This document shows, one piece after another, positions 1-8,300 of a stretch of DNA of 19,254 nt. The stretch lies in contig DAOTZU010000105.1 of assembly GCA_034433995.1 (NCBI GenBank), positions 1 to 19,254 on the forward strand. Direction: 5' to 3'. Each line of letters begins with the position of its first letter. The stretch's first letter is position 1. A model generated the notes under the pieces. The model was not told the origin of the DNA. It was given only the letters and a program-made list of their open reading frames with translations, and did not search any database. The stretch comes from DAOTZU01 sp034433995 (lineage in GTDB: Bacteria > Chloroflexota > Anaerolineae > UBA1429). The translations under genes and the position numbers were made by a program.

Positions 1-336
1 CGCCACGATCATCACCACGCCATAGCTCAGGAGCAGGATGTGAGGGTAGGTCCAAAAGACCAAGCACAGTCCCAAGGTTAGACTGAGCAAAAAGATCCAA
101 CAGGCCCAGTTATGATGTTTTTCACGCAATCTGAGCACAGCATAGATGGCCGGCGCCATCTGCAACACGGCCCAATCCACCGTGTCACTGCGCCAATCGC
201 TGCGGGTCACATGGATCAGCCACAACACAGGGACGACCAAGAGCGGGAGCAAAAACGTGGTGAGCAAATTGCGGCGCAGGTCCGCCAGCTCGGCCAGGGC
301 ACGGTCGGGCGAATCAATGGGTCCTTTGGCGGGCAT
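1..336 (-). CDS. Integral membrane protein, N-terminal part (runs off left edge)
   Basis: The minus strand is open from an ATG at 336 to the window edge, giving 112 codons without a stop; the 3' end lies outside. A purine-rich GGAAAGGAAGG-type ribosome site lies just upstream of the ATG. After a charged start (acidic/basic residues 1-22) there are about four hydrophobic stretches, near residues 24-43, 54-70, 77-95 and 99-112, separated by short loops with Arg/Lys/His. This indicates a multi-pass inner-membrane protein or the membrane-sensor half of a larger protein. Short N-terminal multi-helix regions like this often precede GAF, PAS or histidine kinase domains in Chloroflexota-type genomes, but nothing within the window shows such a domain. 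It is divergently transcribed from the folate-containing operon. I do not recognise the family. The reading frame is well supported; the function is unknown. Confidence 0.75.
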   Translation of the reverse strand, partial: MPAKGPIDSPDRALAELADLRRNLLTTFLLPLLVVPVLWLIHVTRSDWRSDTVDWAVLQMAPAIYAVLRLREKHHNWACWIFLLSLTLGLCLVFWTYPHILLLSYGVVMIVA

Positions 337-386
337 GGGTTCGCCTTCCTTTCCAGCAAAGGCGCGATTTATGTTGACGCAGCTCT

Positions 387-415
387 AGTGTACGTGCGAT
401 GGGGCCAGGCGGCAA
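387..415 (-). promoter_or_regulatory. Putative sigma70-type promoter for the leftward membrane gene
   Basis: On the minus strand a -35 box TTGCCG (410-415) is separated by 17 bases from a -10 box TACACT (387-392). Transcription would start near 380, about 44 bases before the ATG at 336. Both hexamers match the consensus at four of six positions, so this is a moderate prediction based only on sequence and placement. Confidence 0.45.
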
Positions 416-443
416 GTTGGGCCTCTTGGCCAAGGGATTGGCG

Positions 444-472
444 TTGACAGACCCGCCCGCCCGTACTATACT
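444..472 (+). promoter_or_regulatory. Strong sigma70-type promoter of the PPIase/folate operon
   Basis: The -35 hexamer TTGACA (444-449) is a perfect consensus. It is followed by an ideal 17-base spacer and a -10 hexamer TATACT (467-472), five of six to consensus. The expected transcription start is near 479, which leaves a leader of about 80 bases before the TTG start at 562. It stands back to back with the weaker leftward promoter at 387-415. It is the only convincing promoter I found for the six closely packed plus-strand genes up to 5309. Confidence 0.8.
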
Positions 473-490
473 CTGGCCAATGGTGCCGCC

Positions 491-530
491 CATCCCCTTG
501 CAGGAGCGCGCACTCCTCCGGAAGGGGATG
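491..530 (+). promoter_or_regulatory. Leader hairpin in the operon's 5' untranslated region
   Basis: CATCCCCTT (491-499) pairs perfectly with AAGGGGATG (522-530). Inside it AGGAG (502-506) pairs with CTCCT (513-517) around the six-base loop CGCGCA, with a small asymmetric internal loop between the two helices. The structure begins about 12 bases after the predicted transcription start and ends about 20 bases before the CGGAGG ribosome site. No T-tract follows it, so it does not look like an intrinsic terminator. It may stabilise the mRNA 5' end or act as a regulatory leader. I recognise no riboswitch class. Confidence 0.5.
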
Positions 531-561
531 CGCCCCCAGAACCTGACCCGCGGAGGCTCTC

Positions 562-1608
562 TTGAAACCATCGCGTCTCGCTGTGCTCTGTGTCCTGGGC
601 TTGCTCCTCTCGGTGGCCGGGTGTGCCGCGCCGGCCACTCCGGAGGCTGTGCCGCCCGCGCCCTCTCCCCAGTCCACGGCCACCTCCTCCCCGGCTCCGG
701 AGCAACTGCCCACGGCGGCCCCCCTCTGGACGGCCACCCCCCTGCCCCCCAGCCCCGCTGCCACGGCCCAGAGCAAGACGGCGACGCCAGAGAACGCCGG
801 CGAGATCTCGGACCCCAACATTGCGGCGGTGGTCAACGGGGTGGTCATCACCAAGGCCGCCTATGACCAGCAATTGGCCCAGGCCCAGCGTTCCTTTCTG
901 CAACAGCCGGGGTTGGATATCCAAAGCGAGGCCGGCCAACAGGCTTTGCGCGCGCTCCAAACCCAAGTGTTGGCCTGGATGATAGACCAGGTGTTGATCC
1001 AGCAAGCCGCCGCGGCCCGAGGCCTCACCGTGAGCGAGGCCATGGTGGAGGCCACCGTGGCCCGCATGCGCGGCACGGACCAGGCCCGCTTTGAGAAATG
1101 GCTGGCCGCCAACGGCCTCACCTTGGAGGCGCTGCGCCAGCAGATCCGCCTGGAATTGCTCACCGCCGCCGTGCGCGATGCCATCACCGCCAATCTCCCC
1201 CGCAAGGAACCCCAGGTGCACGTGCGGCACATCCTCTTGGCCGATGAGGCCGCCGCCCAAGCGGCTCTGCAGCAGCTCAAGCAGGGCGAGAATTTCATCG
1301 CCTTGGCCCGGCGCATCTCCGAGGACGAGACCACCCGGGCCAGCGGTGGCGATTTGGGCTTTCTCCCCAAAGGGGTGATGCCCCCCGCCTTTGAGCAAGT
1401 CGCCTTTGCCCTCAAACCGGGCGAGATCAGCGGCGTGGTGCGGGGCGAGGCCGGGTTTCACATCATCCAATTGGTGGAGCTGGACCCCAGCCGCGAGATC
1501 CCCCCGGAATACTGGCCCTTGGTGCAACAGCGCGTCTTTGATGCCTGGCTGGCCGAGCAGCGCGCCCAGGCCAAGATCCAACGCAACCCGGCCCTGCTCC
1601 CGCGCTAG
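562..1608 (+). CDS. Parvulin-type peptidyl-prolyl isomerase lipoprotein (PrsA/SurA-like foldase)
   Basis: This 348-residue protein is a predicted exported foldase that isomerises X-Pro bonds and helps secreted proteins fold outside the membrane. The start is a TTG placed 5 bases after CGGAGG. Residues 1-21 form a lipoprotein signal with lipobox VAGC, making Cys21 the likely lipidated residue. Residues 22-80 are a Pro/Ala/Thr-rich, low-complexity tether. Residues 86-210 resemble a SurA/PrsA N-terminal chaperone region with long helices. Residues 218-307 are a PpiC rotamase domain with the expected VRHILL start, an SGGDLGF segment and a GFHIIQL end. A helical tail (about 315-340) follows. It is the first gene of the operon, 9 bases upstream of the MBL-fold gene. 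The family call is secure. The substrate is unknown, and its placement with folate genes is probably organisational. Confidence 0.9.
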   Translation: MKPSRLAVLCVLGLLLSVAGCAAPATPEAVPPAPSPQSTATSSPAPEQLPTAAPLWTATPLPPSPAATAQSKTATPENAGEISDPNIAAVVNGVVITKAAYDQQLAQAQRSFLQQPGLDIQSEAGQQALRALQTQVLAWMIDQVLIQQAAAARGLTVSEAMVEATVARMRGTDQARFEKWLAANGLTLEALRQQIRLELLTAAVRDAITANLPRKEPQVHVRHILLADEAAAQAALQQLKQGENFIALARRISEDETTRASGGDLGFLPKGVMPPAFEQVAFALKPGEISGVVRGEAGFHIIQLVELDPSREIPPEYWPLVQQRVFDAWLAEQRAQAKIQRNPALLPR

Positions 1609-1617
1609 GAGGCAAGG

Positions 1618-2256
1618 ATGGAGATCACCTGGTATGGGCAATCCTGCTTCCGGCTGCGCAGTCGGGGACTGGCCGTCGTCACCGATCCTTACAGGCCAGA
1701 GACCGGCCTCAAGCTGCCTCGCCTCACCGCCACCATCGTCACCGTGAGCCATGACCATCCCGACCACAACGCCGCCCAGGCCGTGAAGGGTAACCCCTTT
1801 ATCATCTCGGGGCCGGGAGAATATGAGGTGGAGGGGATCTTTGTCATCGGGGTGGCCACCGCCCACGACGCCAAGAACGGCCAGGAGCTGGGGCGCAACA
1901 CCGCGTATATTATCGAATTCGAGGATCTCTGCATCTGCCACTTGGGCGATTTGGGCCAAACGCTGACCCAGGAACAGATCGAGCAGCTCGACGGGGTGGA
2001 TATCCTCCTCGTCCCCGTGGGCGGGCGCACCACCCTGACGGGCGCCAAGGCCGCCGAGGTGGTGGGGATATTGGAGCCTAGCATCGTCATCCCCATGCAC
2101 TATAAAATCCCAGGCTTGGCCATGCCGTTGGATGGCGTCCAGCGTTTCCTTAAAGAGATGGCTGTGGAATCTCCAGAGAGGCTAGAGGTGTTGAACATCA
2201 CCAAAAGCCAATTGACCGAAGAGACCCGGCTGGTTTTATTGGAGCCAAAACAATGA
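1618..2256 (+). CDS. MBL-fold metal-dependent hydrolase, UlaG-like (Lactamase_B_3 type)
   Basis: This 212-residue protein has the metallo-beta-lactamase fold of the compact UlaG-like branch. It starts with the typical strand and WYGQSCF motif (residues 5-11). The metal site is visible as SHDHPDHN, with His45, His47, Asp49 and His50; a later GDLG segment supplies Asp111 and PMHY supplies His161. An AGGAGG-like site precedes the ATG. Its stop overlaps the folE start (ATGA), which implies translational coupling. There is no signal peptide, so it is cytoplasmic. Known relatives hydrolyse phosphorylated lactones (UlaG) or are uncharacterised; sequence alone does not give the substrate. Coupling to folE leaves open a role on a pterin phosphate, which is speculation. 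The fold is confident; the reaction is not. Confidence 0.88.
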   Translation: MEITWYGQSCFRLRSRGLAVVTDPYRPETGLKLPRLTATIVTVSHDHPDHNAAQAVKGNPFIISGPGEYEVEGIFVIGVATAHDAKNGQELGRNTAYIIEFEDLCICHLGDLGQTLTQEQIEQLDGVDILLVPVGGRTTLTGAKAAEVVGILEPSIVIPMHYKIPGLAMPLDGVQRFLKEMAVESPERLEVLNITKSQLTEETRLVLLEPKQ

Positions 2257-2855
2257 ACCAAGAGAATGATCACTTGCCTCCCTCGCCCATCGATCGCGAA
2301 CGCATCCGCCGCGCGGTGTTGGAGATCCTTTTGGCCATCGGCGAGGACCCCCAGCGCGAAGGCCTGGTGGATACGCCCCAACGGGTGGCCGATATGTACG
2401 CCGAGCTTTTTTCCGGGATCGCCCAGGACCCCGGCGAGGTGCTGCGGGTGAGCTTTGACGAGAACCACCAAGAGATGGTGATCCTCAAGGATATCCCCTT
2501 CTACTCCATGTGCGAACACCATCTCCTGCCCTTCCACGGCAAGGCCCACATCGGCTACATCCCCAAAGGACGGGTGGTGGGGATCAGCAAACTGGCCCGG
2601 GTGGTAGAGATCTTGGCCCACCGGCCCCAATTGCAGGAACGGCTGACCAGCCAGATCGCCGATACCATCATGAACCAGATCAAGCCCATCGGTGTGGGCG
2701 TGGTCATCGAGGCGGAACATCTCTGCATGACCATGCGCGGCATCCGCAAGCCGGGCAGCGTGGTGGTCACCTCCGCCGATCGCGGCATCTTTCTCACCCG
2801 CCGGGAGACCCGCGCCGAATTCCTCTCCCTTATCGGCCACCCGTGTAACGTGTAA
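2253..2855 (+). CDS. folE: GTP cyclohydrolase I (FolE)
   Basis: This 200-residue enzyme converts GTP to 7,8-dihydroneopterin triphosphate, the first step of folate/pterin synthesis. The class I (FolE1) signature is complete. The CEHHLLPF motif supplies zinc ligands Cys87 and His90 and the neighbouring catalytic His89. GYIPKGRVVGISKLAR (101-116) follows. EAEHLCMTMRG carries His156 and the third zinc ligand Cys158, and a VVTSADRGIF-type segment lies near the C-terminus. The length is typical of bacterial FolE1. The start ATG overlaps the stop of the MBL-fold gene by four bases (ATGA), and a TPR lipoprotein gene follows after 17 bases. All ligands of the zinc-dependent form are present, so it should be active. 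Folate is the likely route because folP and folK lie in the same operon. Confidence 0.97.
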   Translation: MNQENDHLPPSPIDRERIRRAVLEILLAIGEDPQREGLVDTPQRVADMYAELFSGIAQDPGEVLRVSFDENHQEMVILKDIPFYSMCEHHLLPFHGKAHIGYIPKGRVVGISKLARVVEILAHRPQLQERLTSQIADTIMNQIKPIGVGVVIEAEHLCMTMRGIRKPGSVVVTSADRGIFLTRRETRAEFLSLIGHPCNV

Positions 2856-2872
2856 AGCAGGAGGATCGCCCC

Positions 2873-3526
2873 ATGAAGCGCGTCCTGATCATCGGCTTGC
2901 TCTGGATCTTGTTGGCCACGGCGGCCTGCGGCCCGGCCGCCCAACCTGTCCCCTCGGGCGACCTCACCACCATGCTCACCGACGCCAAAACCGCCCTGGA
3001 TGCGCGCAACCCCGATGCGGCCATCGCCATCCTGCAGCAAGCGCTAAAAACGAACGCCAATTCCACCGAGGCCCACTTTTTGTTGGGCAACGCCTATGCC
3101 CAGAAGGGGATGTTCTCCCAGGCGGAGAGCGAATATCTGGCGGTGTTGCGGCTGAACGAGCGGGATGTGGATGCGCGCTCGAACCTGGGCGTGGTCTATT
3201 ATCAGCAGCAGAAATTTGCCGAGGCAGAGAAGGCGCTGCGCACGGCGCTAACCTACAAGCCCGACGATGCCGAGATCCACTACAATCTCGGCGGGGTGCT
3301 GGCCGCCGTCAACCGCCTCAACGAGGCTGAGGTCGAGTTCTTGAAGGCCAAGGAGCTGAACCCAGAGCTGGCCGAGCTGTATTTGGGCCTGGGCAGCGTG
3401 TACAAACTCCAAGGACGCAAGGAGGAGGCCATCACCGCCTTGAAGGAATTCCTTCGGCGCGCCAAGGACCCCACCTGGATCGGCCAGGCCGAACAATGGC
3501 TGAAGGAGTTGGGAGCCACGCCATGA
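2873..3526 (+). CDS. TPR-repeat lipoprotein
   Basis: This 217-residue protein has a short signal peptide ending in lipobox TAAC, giving Cys19 as the probable lipid-modified residue. It is therefore predicted to be anchored on the outer face of the membrane. From about residue 30 to the end it is built from roughly five tetratricopeptide repeats, visible as repeating A-x2-LG-x2-Y and A-x3-Y/F-x2-A/L-x-P patterns. These make a superhelical protein-binding surface. No enzyme domain is present. A CAGGAGG ribosome site lies 8 bases before the ATG. The stop overlaps the folP start (ATGA), so the two are probably translationally coupled. TPR lipoproteins generally scaffold envelope complexes. The partner is unknown, and I see no obvious link to folate chemistry. 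The parvulin lipoprotein in the same operon is a possible partner by location only. Confidence 0.85.
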   Translation: MKRVLIIGLLWILLATAACGPAAQPVPSGDLTTMLTDAKTALDARNPDAAIAILQQALKTNANSTEAHFLLGNAYAQKGMFSQAESEYLAVLRLNERDVDARSNLGVVYYQQQKFAEAEKALRTALTYKPDDAEIHYNLGGVLAAVNRLNEAEVEFLKAKELNPELAELYLGLGSVYKLQGRKEEAITALKEFLRRAKDPTWIGQAEQWLKELGATP

Positions 3527-4785
3527 GCCGCTACAACGTCCGCCTGCTGCGCTGCGCCACGGCCCAAGCCCTGCGCCAGGAGATGGAGCGCCTGGGCGTG
3601 GACCCCCGCGGCGTGGCCATCATGGAGCCCAAGGGGCGCTTTTACCTCCTGCGCCTGGAAAAGGTGTCCTACGCCGCGGCCAGCATCCTGAAACAGGAGA
3701 TGTTGGCCAAAGGAGGCGAGGCGGCCCTTTCGGGGGAGATCTATTTCGGCGGCGAGCGCACCACCGACGTGCTCCTCATGGCCACCGCGCGCACCCTGCG
3801 CCGGGTGATCCGGGTGCTGCGCATCCAGCCCTTGCCCAGCTTGCAGCAGATGGCCGGGGAGCTGGACCAAGCCCTGCGTTACGCGACGGGTTGCCTCGCC
3901 CCCGCTTGCCGCATCGGCAGCCGCGAGTTCCGCTGGGGCGAGAGAACCTACGTGATGGGCATCATCAACGTCACCCCCGATTCCTTCTCCGGCGATGGCC
4001 TGCAGCGAGGGGATCTGGCGGCGGAGCAGGTGACCGCCGCCGCGGTGCGCCAAGCCCTGACCTTCCTGGAGGAGGGGGCCGACATCATCGATGTGGGCGG
4101 TGAATCCACCCGACCCGGCTCCACCCCGGTGGATGCCGAGACCGAGATCGCCCGGGTGGTGCCCGTCATCCGCGCGCTGCGCGCCCAAACCGATGCGCCC
4201 ATCTCCATCGACACCTACAAGGCCGTGGTGGCCCGGGCGGCGTTGGACGCGGGGGCGGACATGGTGAACGATGTGTGGGGCTTGCAGATGGATCCGGAGC
4301 TGGCGCCCCTGGTGGCGGAGCGCGGCGTGCCGGTGGTGATCATGCACAACCGCAGCAAACCCAAAAATGCCGCCCAAGAGGAGCGGCTGGGTGGGCGCTA
4401 TGTGGGGGTGCACTATGAGGATCTTTGGGGCGATATCTTGCGTGAGCTGCGCCAGCAGGTGGAGCGCGCCACCGCGGCGGGCATCGTCCCGGAAAAGATC
4501 ATCGTGGATCCGGGGATCGGTTTCGGCAAGACGGTGGAGCAGAACCTGCAACTGCTCAACCACCTGGATGAGCTGCGGGTATTGGGGCTGCCGATTTTGC
4601 TGGGTTCCTCGCGCAAATCGTTCATCGGCTACACCTTGAACCTGCCGCCCGAAGAGCGACTGGAGGGCACGGCGGCGACCGTGGCCGTGGGGATCTTGCG
4701 TGGGGCGCATATCGTGCGGGTGCATGACGTGCGCGCCATGGTGCGGGTGGCGCGCATGACCGACGCCATCCTGAGGGCGGACTGA
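3523..4785 (+). CDS. folP: Dihydropteroate synthase with N-terminal extension (FolP)
   Basis: The enzyme joins 6-hydroxymethyl-dihydropterin diphosphate to p-aminobenzoate to form dihydropteroate. I take the ATG at 3523 (420 residues) because it overlaps the upstream stop as ATGA behind an AAGGAG site; an in-frame ATG at 3496 lies deeper inside the TPR gene. Residues about 136-415 are the TIM-barrel DHPS. Visible motifs are MGIINVTPDSF (145-155), GGESTRPG (192-199), SIDTYK (228-233), NDVWG (249-253), MHN (274-276), DPGIGFGK (329-336), GSSRKSFIG (361-369) and RVHDV (399-403). These cover the pterin, pABA-loop and phosphate sites. Residues 1-130 are an extra alpha/beta-looking domain absent from the usual roughly 280-residue enzyme. 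folK follows after 2 bases. Function is highly confident for the core; the role of the extension is unknown. Confidence 0.95.
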   Translation: MSRYNVRLLRCATAQALRQEMERLGVDPRGVAIMEPKGRFYLLRLEKVSYAAASILKQEMLAKGGEAALSGEIYFGGERTTDVLLMATARTLRRVIRVLRIQPLPSLQQMAGELDQALRYATGCLAPACRIGSREFRWGERTYVMGIINVTPDSFSGDGLQRGDLAAEQVTAAAVRQALTFLEEGADIIDVGGESTRPGSTPVDAETEIARVVPVIRALRAQTDAPISIDTYKAVVARAALDAGADMVNDVWGLQMDPELAPLVAERGVPVVIMHNRSKPKNAAQEERLGGRYVGVHYEDLWGDILRELRQQVERATAAGIVPEKIIVDPGIGFGKTVEQNLQLLNHLDELRVLGLPILLGSSRKSFIGYTLNLPPEERLEGTAATVAVGILRGAHIVRVHDVRAMVRVARMTDAILRAD

Positions 4786-4787
4786 AC

Positions 4788-5309
4788 GTGGCGCGGGTGT
4801 ATTTGGGTTTAGGCTCCAACCTGGGCCGGCGCGAGGCCAACATCCTGCAGGCCCTGGAAGCCCTGGCCCGCCACGGCATGACCGTTTGCGCCGTCTCACC
4901 GCTATACGAGACGGAACCTTGGGGCGTGGTGGCGCAGCCGCGCTTTCTCAACGCCGCTTGCGCCATCGAGACCGACCAAGAGCCCAATGCCCTGCTGGAT
5001 ACCCTCAAGACCATCGAACGCGAACTGGGCCGGGCGCCCACCATCCGCAACGGCCCCAGGGTGATCGACCTGGATATCCTGCTTTATGATGACCTCTGCC
5101 TCACCACGCCGCGCCTGACCATCCCCCATCCCGGCCTTTTGCAGCGAGCCACGGCCTTGGTCCCCTTGGCGGATATTGCCCCCGGCTTGCGCCATCCCTG
5201 TAGCGGCCGGACCATCGCCGAGCATCTGGCGCGGCTGGGGCCCACGCCGGATGTAGCTCCCTATCCCCCCGGCCTGCCACAAACCAAGCCCCCGCCCACC
5301 AGGGGCTAG
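4788..5309 (+). CDS. folK: 2-amino-4-hydroxy-6-hydroxymethyldihydropteridine diphosphokinase (HPPK, FolK)
   Basis: This 173-residue enzyme transfers pyrophosphate from ATP to 6-hydroxymethyl-7,8-dihydropterin, making the substrate of FolP. It begins at a GTG two bases after the folP stop, and LGLGSNLGRRE follows directly as in typical HPPK N-termini. The family signature GPRVIDLDILLY (89-100) carries the magnesium-binding Asp94 and Asp96. An IPHPGLLQRATALVPLADI segment (112-130) is also characteristic. The C-terminal 25 residues are Pro-rich and probably disordered. It is the last gene of the operon, and only 38 bases separate it from the convergent Ser/Thr kinase gene. I found no hairpin-plus-T-tract terminator in that gap, so transcription may read through or end by another mechanism. 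The functional assignment is secure. Confidence 0.95.
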   Translation: MARVYLGLGSNLGRREANILQALEALARHGMTVCAVSPLYETEPWGVVAQPRFLNAACAIETDQEPNALLDTLKTIERELGRAPTIRNGPRVIDLDILLYDDLCLTTPRLTIPHPGLLQRATALVPLADIAPGLRHPCSGRTIAEHLARLGPTPDVAPYPPGLPQTKPPPTRG

Positions 5310-5347
5310 CTTACGGGCCTTGCCCGCCCTTCCCGCCACAAGGGGAT

Positions 5348-8300
5348 TTACTCTGGTTTGAGCAAGATATTAAAGAGCGTCCGCGAGCGCTCCAGCTCCT
5401 CCTGCGCTTTTTGCTGCTGGCCCATCTGCGCCAACAACTTGCCCAACTCCTCGTGGGCCTCGGCCAGGTTGAGCTGGTCGCCGTGCTCCTCGTAAATGGC
5501 GATGGCCTCCGCCAAGTAACGTTCGGCCACGGCCCACCGGGATTCGCGGCAGGCGATGCCGGCATAGACCCGATCCACATCGGCGATGCCCAAGGCGAAC
5601 CCCAAACGGGCAAAGCGGCGGCTGGCTTGGATACAATGCTCCCGGGCCTCCGTCAGCTTGCCCAACGCCAGAGTCGCCTCGGCCAAATGCAGATGGACCA
5701 CGCCCTGTTCGCGGATATCTCCCACCTTGGTCGCCAGCTCCAGGGCTTGCACATAATAGCGCCGCGCCTCCTCGTATTCTCCCAAGCCGTAATAGGAAAA
5801 GCCCACGTTGCTGAACCCACGGGCCACATCCAGGAGCTGCTCATGTTGGGAGAAGGTGGCGATGCTTTGCTGGTACAAGGCGATGGCCTCCCGGCGTTCG
5901 CCGCGAGCGTTGTGCACGATGGCCAGGTTGCCCAAGGCCCGCGCCGCCAAAAGTTCGTGGCCGTGTTCGCGGGCCACGGCCAAGGCTCGCTCCAGCCAGG
6001 CCAAGGCCTGTTCCCAGTGTCCCTGCTCAAAGGCGAAAAAGCCCAGGTTCAACAGGGTGCGCGCTTGGAGTTCCGTCTTGCCCTGTTCCTCGGCCAGGCG
6101 CAAGCTCTCCTCGGCCAAGCGCAGTGCATCGTCCCACGCGCCCACGTTGCCCTGGGTCACGCCCAGATCCAGCAGGATCTCGGCCTGGGCATCGCGGCGG
6201 GCCAACGCACGGCTGAGCTCAAGGGCGCGCCCCAGGGCAGCACAAGCCTCCTCCTGGCGCCCGATGGTGGCCAGGAGCCGGCCCAGCCGATGCTCCAGCG
6301 CCATCCGTTGCCCCTTGTCCTGGGCGTCGGCGGGCATTTTGTCCAAAAGGTCCAGGGCCTGCTCCAAATATCCGGCGGCCTCCGCCGGAGCAAAGGTCGC
6401 CTCGGCCCTGGCGGCGGCCAACAGGGAGTAGCGATAGCCCTTGTCCAGCGCTTGGGCGGCGGCAAAGTGCCGCGCCAGGTCGTACGCCACGGCCTCCGGC
6501 CGATCCGCCCAGCGCGCCTCCAACGCCTGGCCGGCCAAGAGATGGTACTCGCGGCGCAAACTGGGCGGCAGTTCCGCGTACACCACCTCCCGCACCTTGC
6601 CGTGGGCAAAGTAAAAACCTTGCTCATCGGAGCTGACCAGGCCGTGTTGTTGTTCCAAGGCGTACAGCCGCCGGATAATCTTGAGCCGCGAATCCTCCAA
6701 CATTGTGGCCAGGAGCTCCACATCCAGCCTGTGGCCCAAGACGGCGCCCCAATCCAAGAGGTTGCGCTCCTCCTCCGACACCCGCTCGATGCGCCGCATC
6801 AACACATCCACCACGCTACTGGGGAGGCGCACCTCATCCAGCGCCTTGGCCAGCTCCCAGTGGTCGCCCACGCGCTCCAAAGCACCCTGTTCCTGCAACA
6901 GGCGCAGCATCTCCAACAGGTAGAAGGGATTGCCCTCCACCTCCCGCTGCAACAGGGCGGTGAACTCGCCATCCAGCGCAAGCACATTGAGGGCCTCGGC
7001 GGCGATCTGTCCCACCTCCTCCTCGGTCAGGGGGCGCAGGGGGATCTCTTGGTAAAGCTGCTCGCGGCCCATGCGCCGCAGCGTTTCCCGCAAAGGATGG
7101 GGACCGCCGGCCATGCCGGGGAGCAGCTCCTCAGGCCGATAGAGCCCCAGAAGCAGGATGCGCTCGCGACGGATATTGCGGGCAAGATAATGGAAGAACT
7201 GCAAGGTGGTGGGGCTGGCGAACTGGAGATCATCCACCACCAAGAGCAAGGGGCGTTGGCGCGCCAGGGCCTGCAGCAATTGGCTCAGCAGCTCAAAGAC
7301 GTTCGCTTGCGCATCCACCGGAGAGCCCTGCTGCAGCAGGGCCGCTCGCTCCGCCGAAGCGCCGGCGCCCCCCAAACCCAAGAAGATGCGCGCATCCTGC
7401 CAGAGGGCAGCAAGCGCGCCCTCCTGGGGCGCGCCCACGCGCTCCTCGTAGCCGCGCAGGAGCTCCACAAAGGGGGCGTAGGGATGGGGCGCGTCCTCAT
7501 ACAGGCAGGCGCCGCTGAGGGTGAGCACATTGCGCTCTCGAGCCTCGCGGGCGAATTCCCGCGCCAAGCGCGTCTTGCCCAGGCCCGCCTCGCCAGAGAT
7601 CAGCACGGTGCGCCCCATGCCCGACAGAACGGCCTCCAGCGCCTCGCGCAAGATTTGCAGCACATCCTCCCGCCCCACCCAGCTCGCGGCAACCTCGCCG
7701 GCCGTCTTGGCCTCCGGCGCAAGCTCCTCCAGGGGGATCGTCGCCTGCCCCGCCTCTCCCTCCAGAAGCGCCTGGCGCAAGGCGGCGATGGTCTCGGTGG
7801 CGTTGGGGAAGCGTCGAGCGGGATCTTTGCGCAAGAGCCGTTCCACCACGGCCTCCACCAGGGGCGGCACCTGGGCATTGACACGGCGCACGGGAGGGGG
7901 CTGTTCGTTGAGGTGTTTATAGATGATACTGACGGCGGAGGGGCCGGTGAAGGGCGGCTGGCCGGTCAACATCTCAAAGAGCACCGCCCCCAGGGCGTAA
8001 AGGTCGCTGCGGGCGTCCACATGTTGACCGACGGCCTGTTCCGGCGAGAGGTACAACACCGTGCCCATCACGGTGCCCGTGCGGGTCATGGCCGAGGCAT
8101 CCTCCAGGTGGGCCAGGCCGAAATCGGTGAGCTTGGCGCGCCCCTGGTCATCAAAGAGGATATTGCCCGGCTTGAGGTCGCGGTGGATCACCTGGTGCGC
8201 GTGGGCATGCTCCAAGGCCTGCGCGACCTGGAGGGCCACCTCCACCGCCTCGCGCCAGGGCAGGGGGCCGCGCTGCAGGCGCTCCCGCAGGCTGCCGCCG

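Noticed and set aside
528..866. An alternative plus-strand frame starting at an ATG inside the leader hairpin.
   Set aside because: It overlaps the lipoprotein signal sequence and tether of the PPIase gene in another frame. Its purine-rich upstream stretch is directly against the ATG, too close for a ribosome site, and the product resembles nothing known.
466..2100. A 544-codon minus-strand frame crossing the PPIase and MBL genes.
   Set aside because: It is codon-aligned with both real genes, which happen to share a frame, runs through their ribosome sites and the upstream leader, and has a Gly/Leu/His-rich composition typical of reverse-complement translation.
3496..3522. ATG start for folP nine codons upstream.
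   Set aside because: It lies inside the TPR gene without a clear ribosome site, while the ATG at 3523 forms an ATGA overlap behind AAGGAG, matching the coupling seen at folE.
3280..4899. A 539-codon minus-strand frame over the TPR, folP and folK genes.
   Set aside because: Same explanation: three well-recognised plus-strand genes cover it, and its translation has a shadow-like His/Gln/Arg composition.
5310..5347. Possible terminator between convergent folK and the Ser/Thr kinase gene.
   Set aside because: Only a five-base pairing (CCTTG with CAAGG) across a large loop is present, without a T-tract, so I do not call one.
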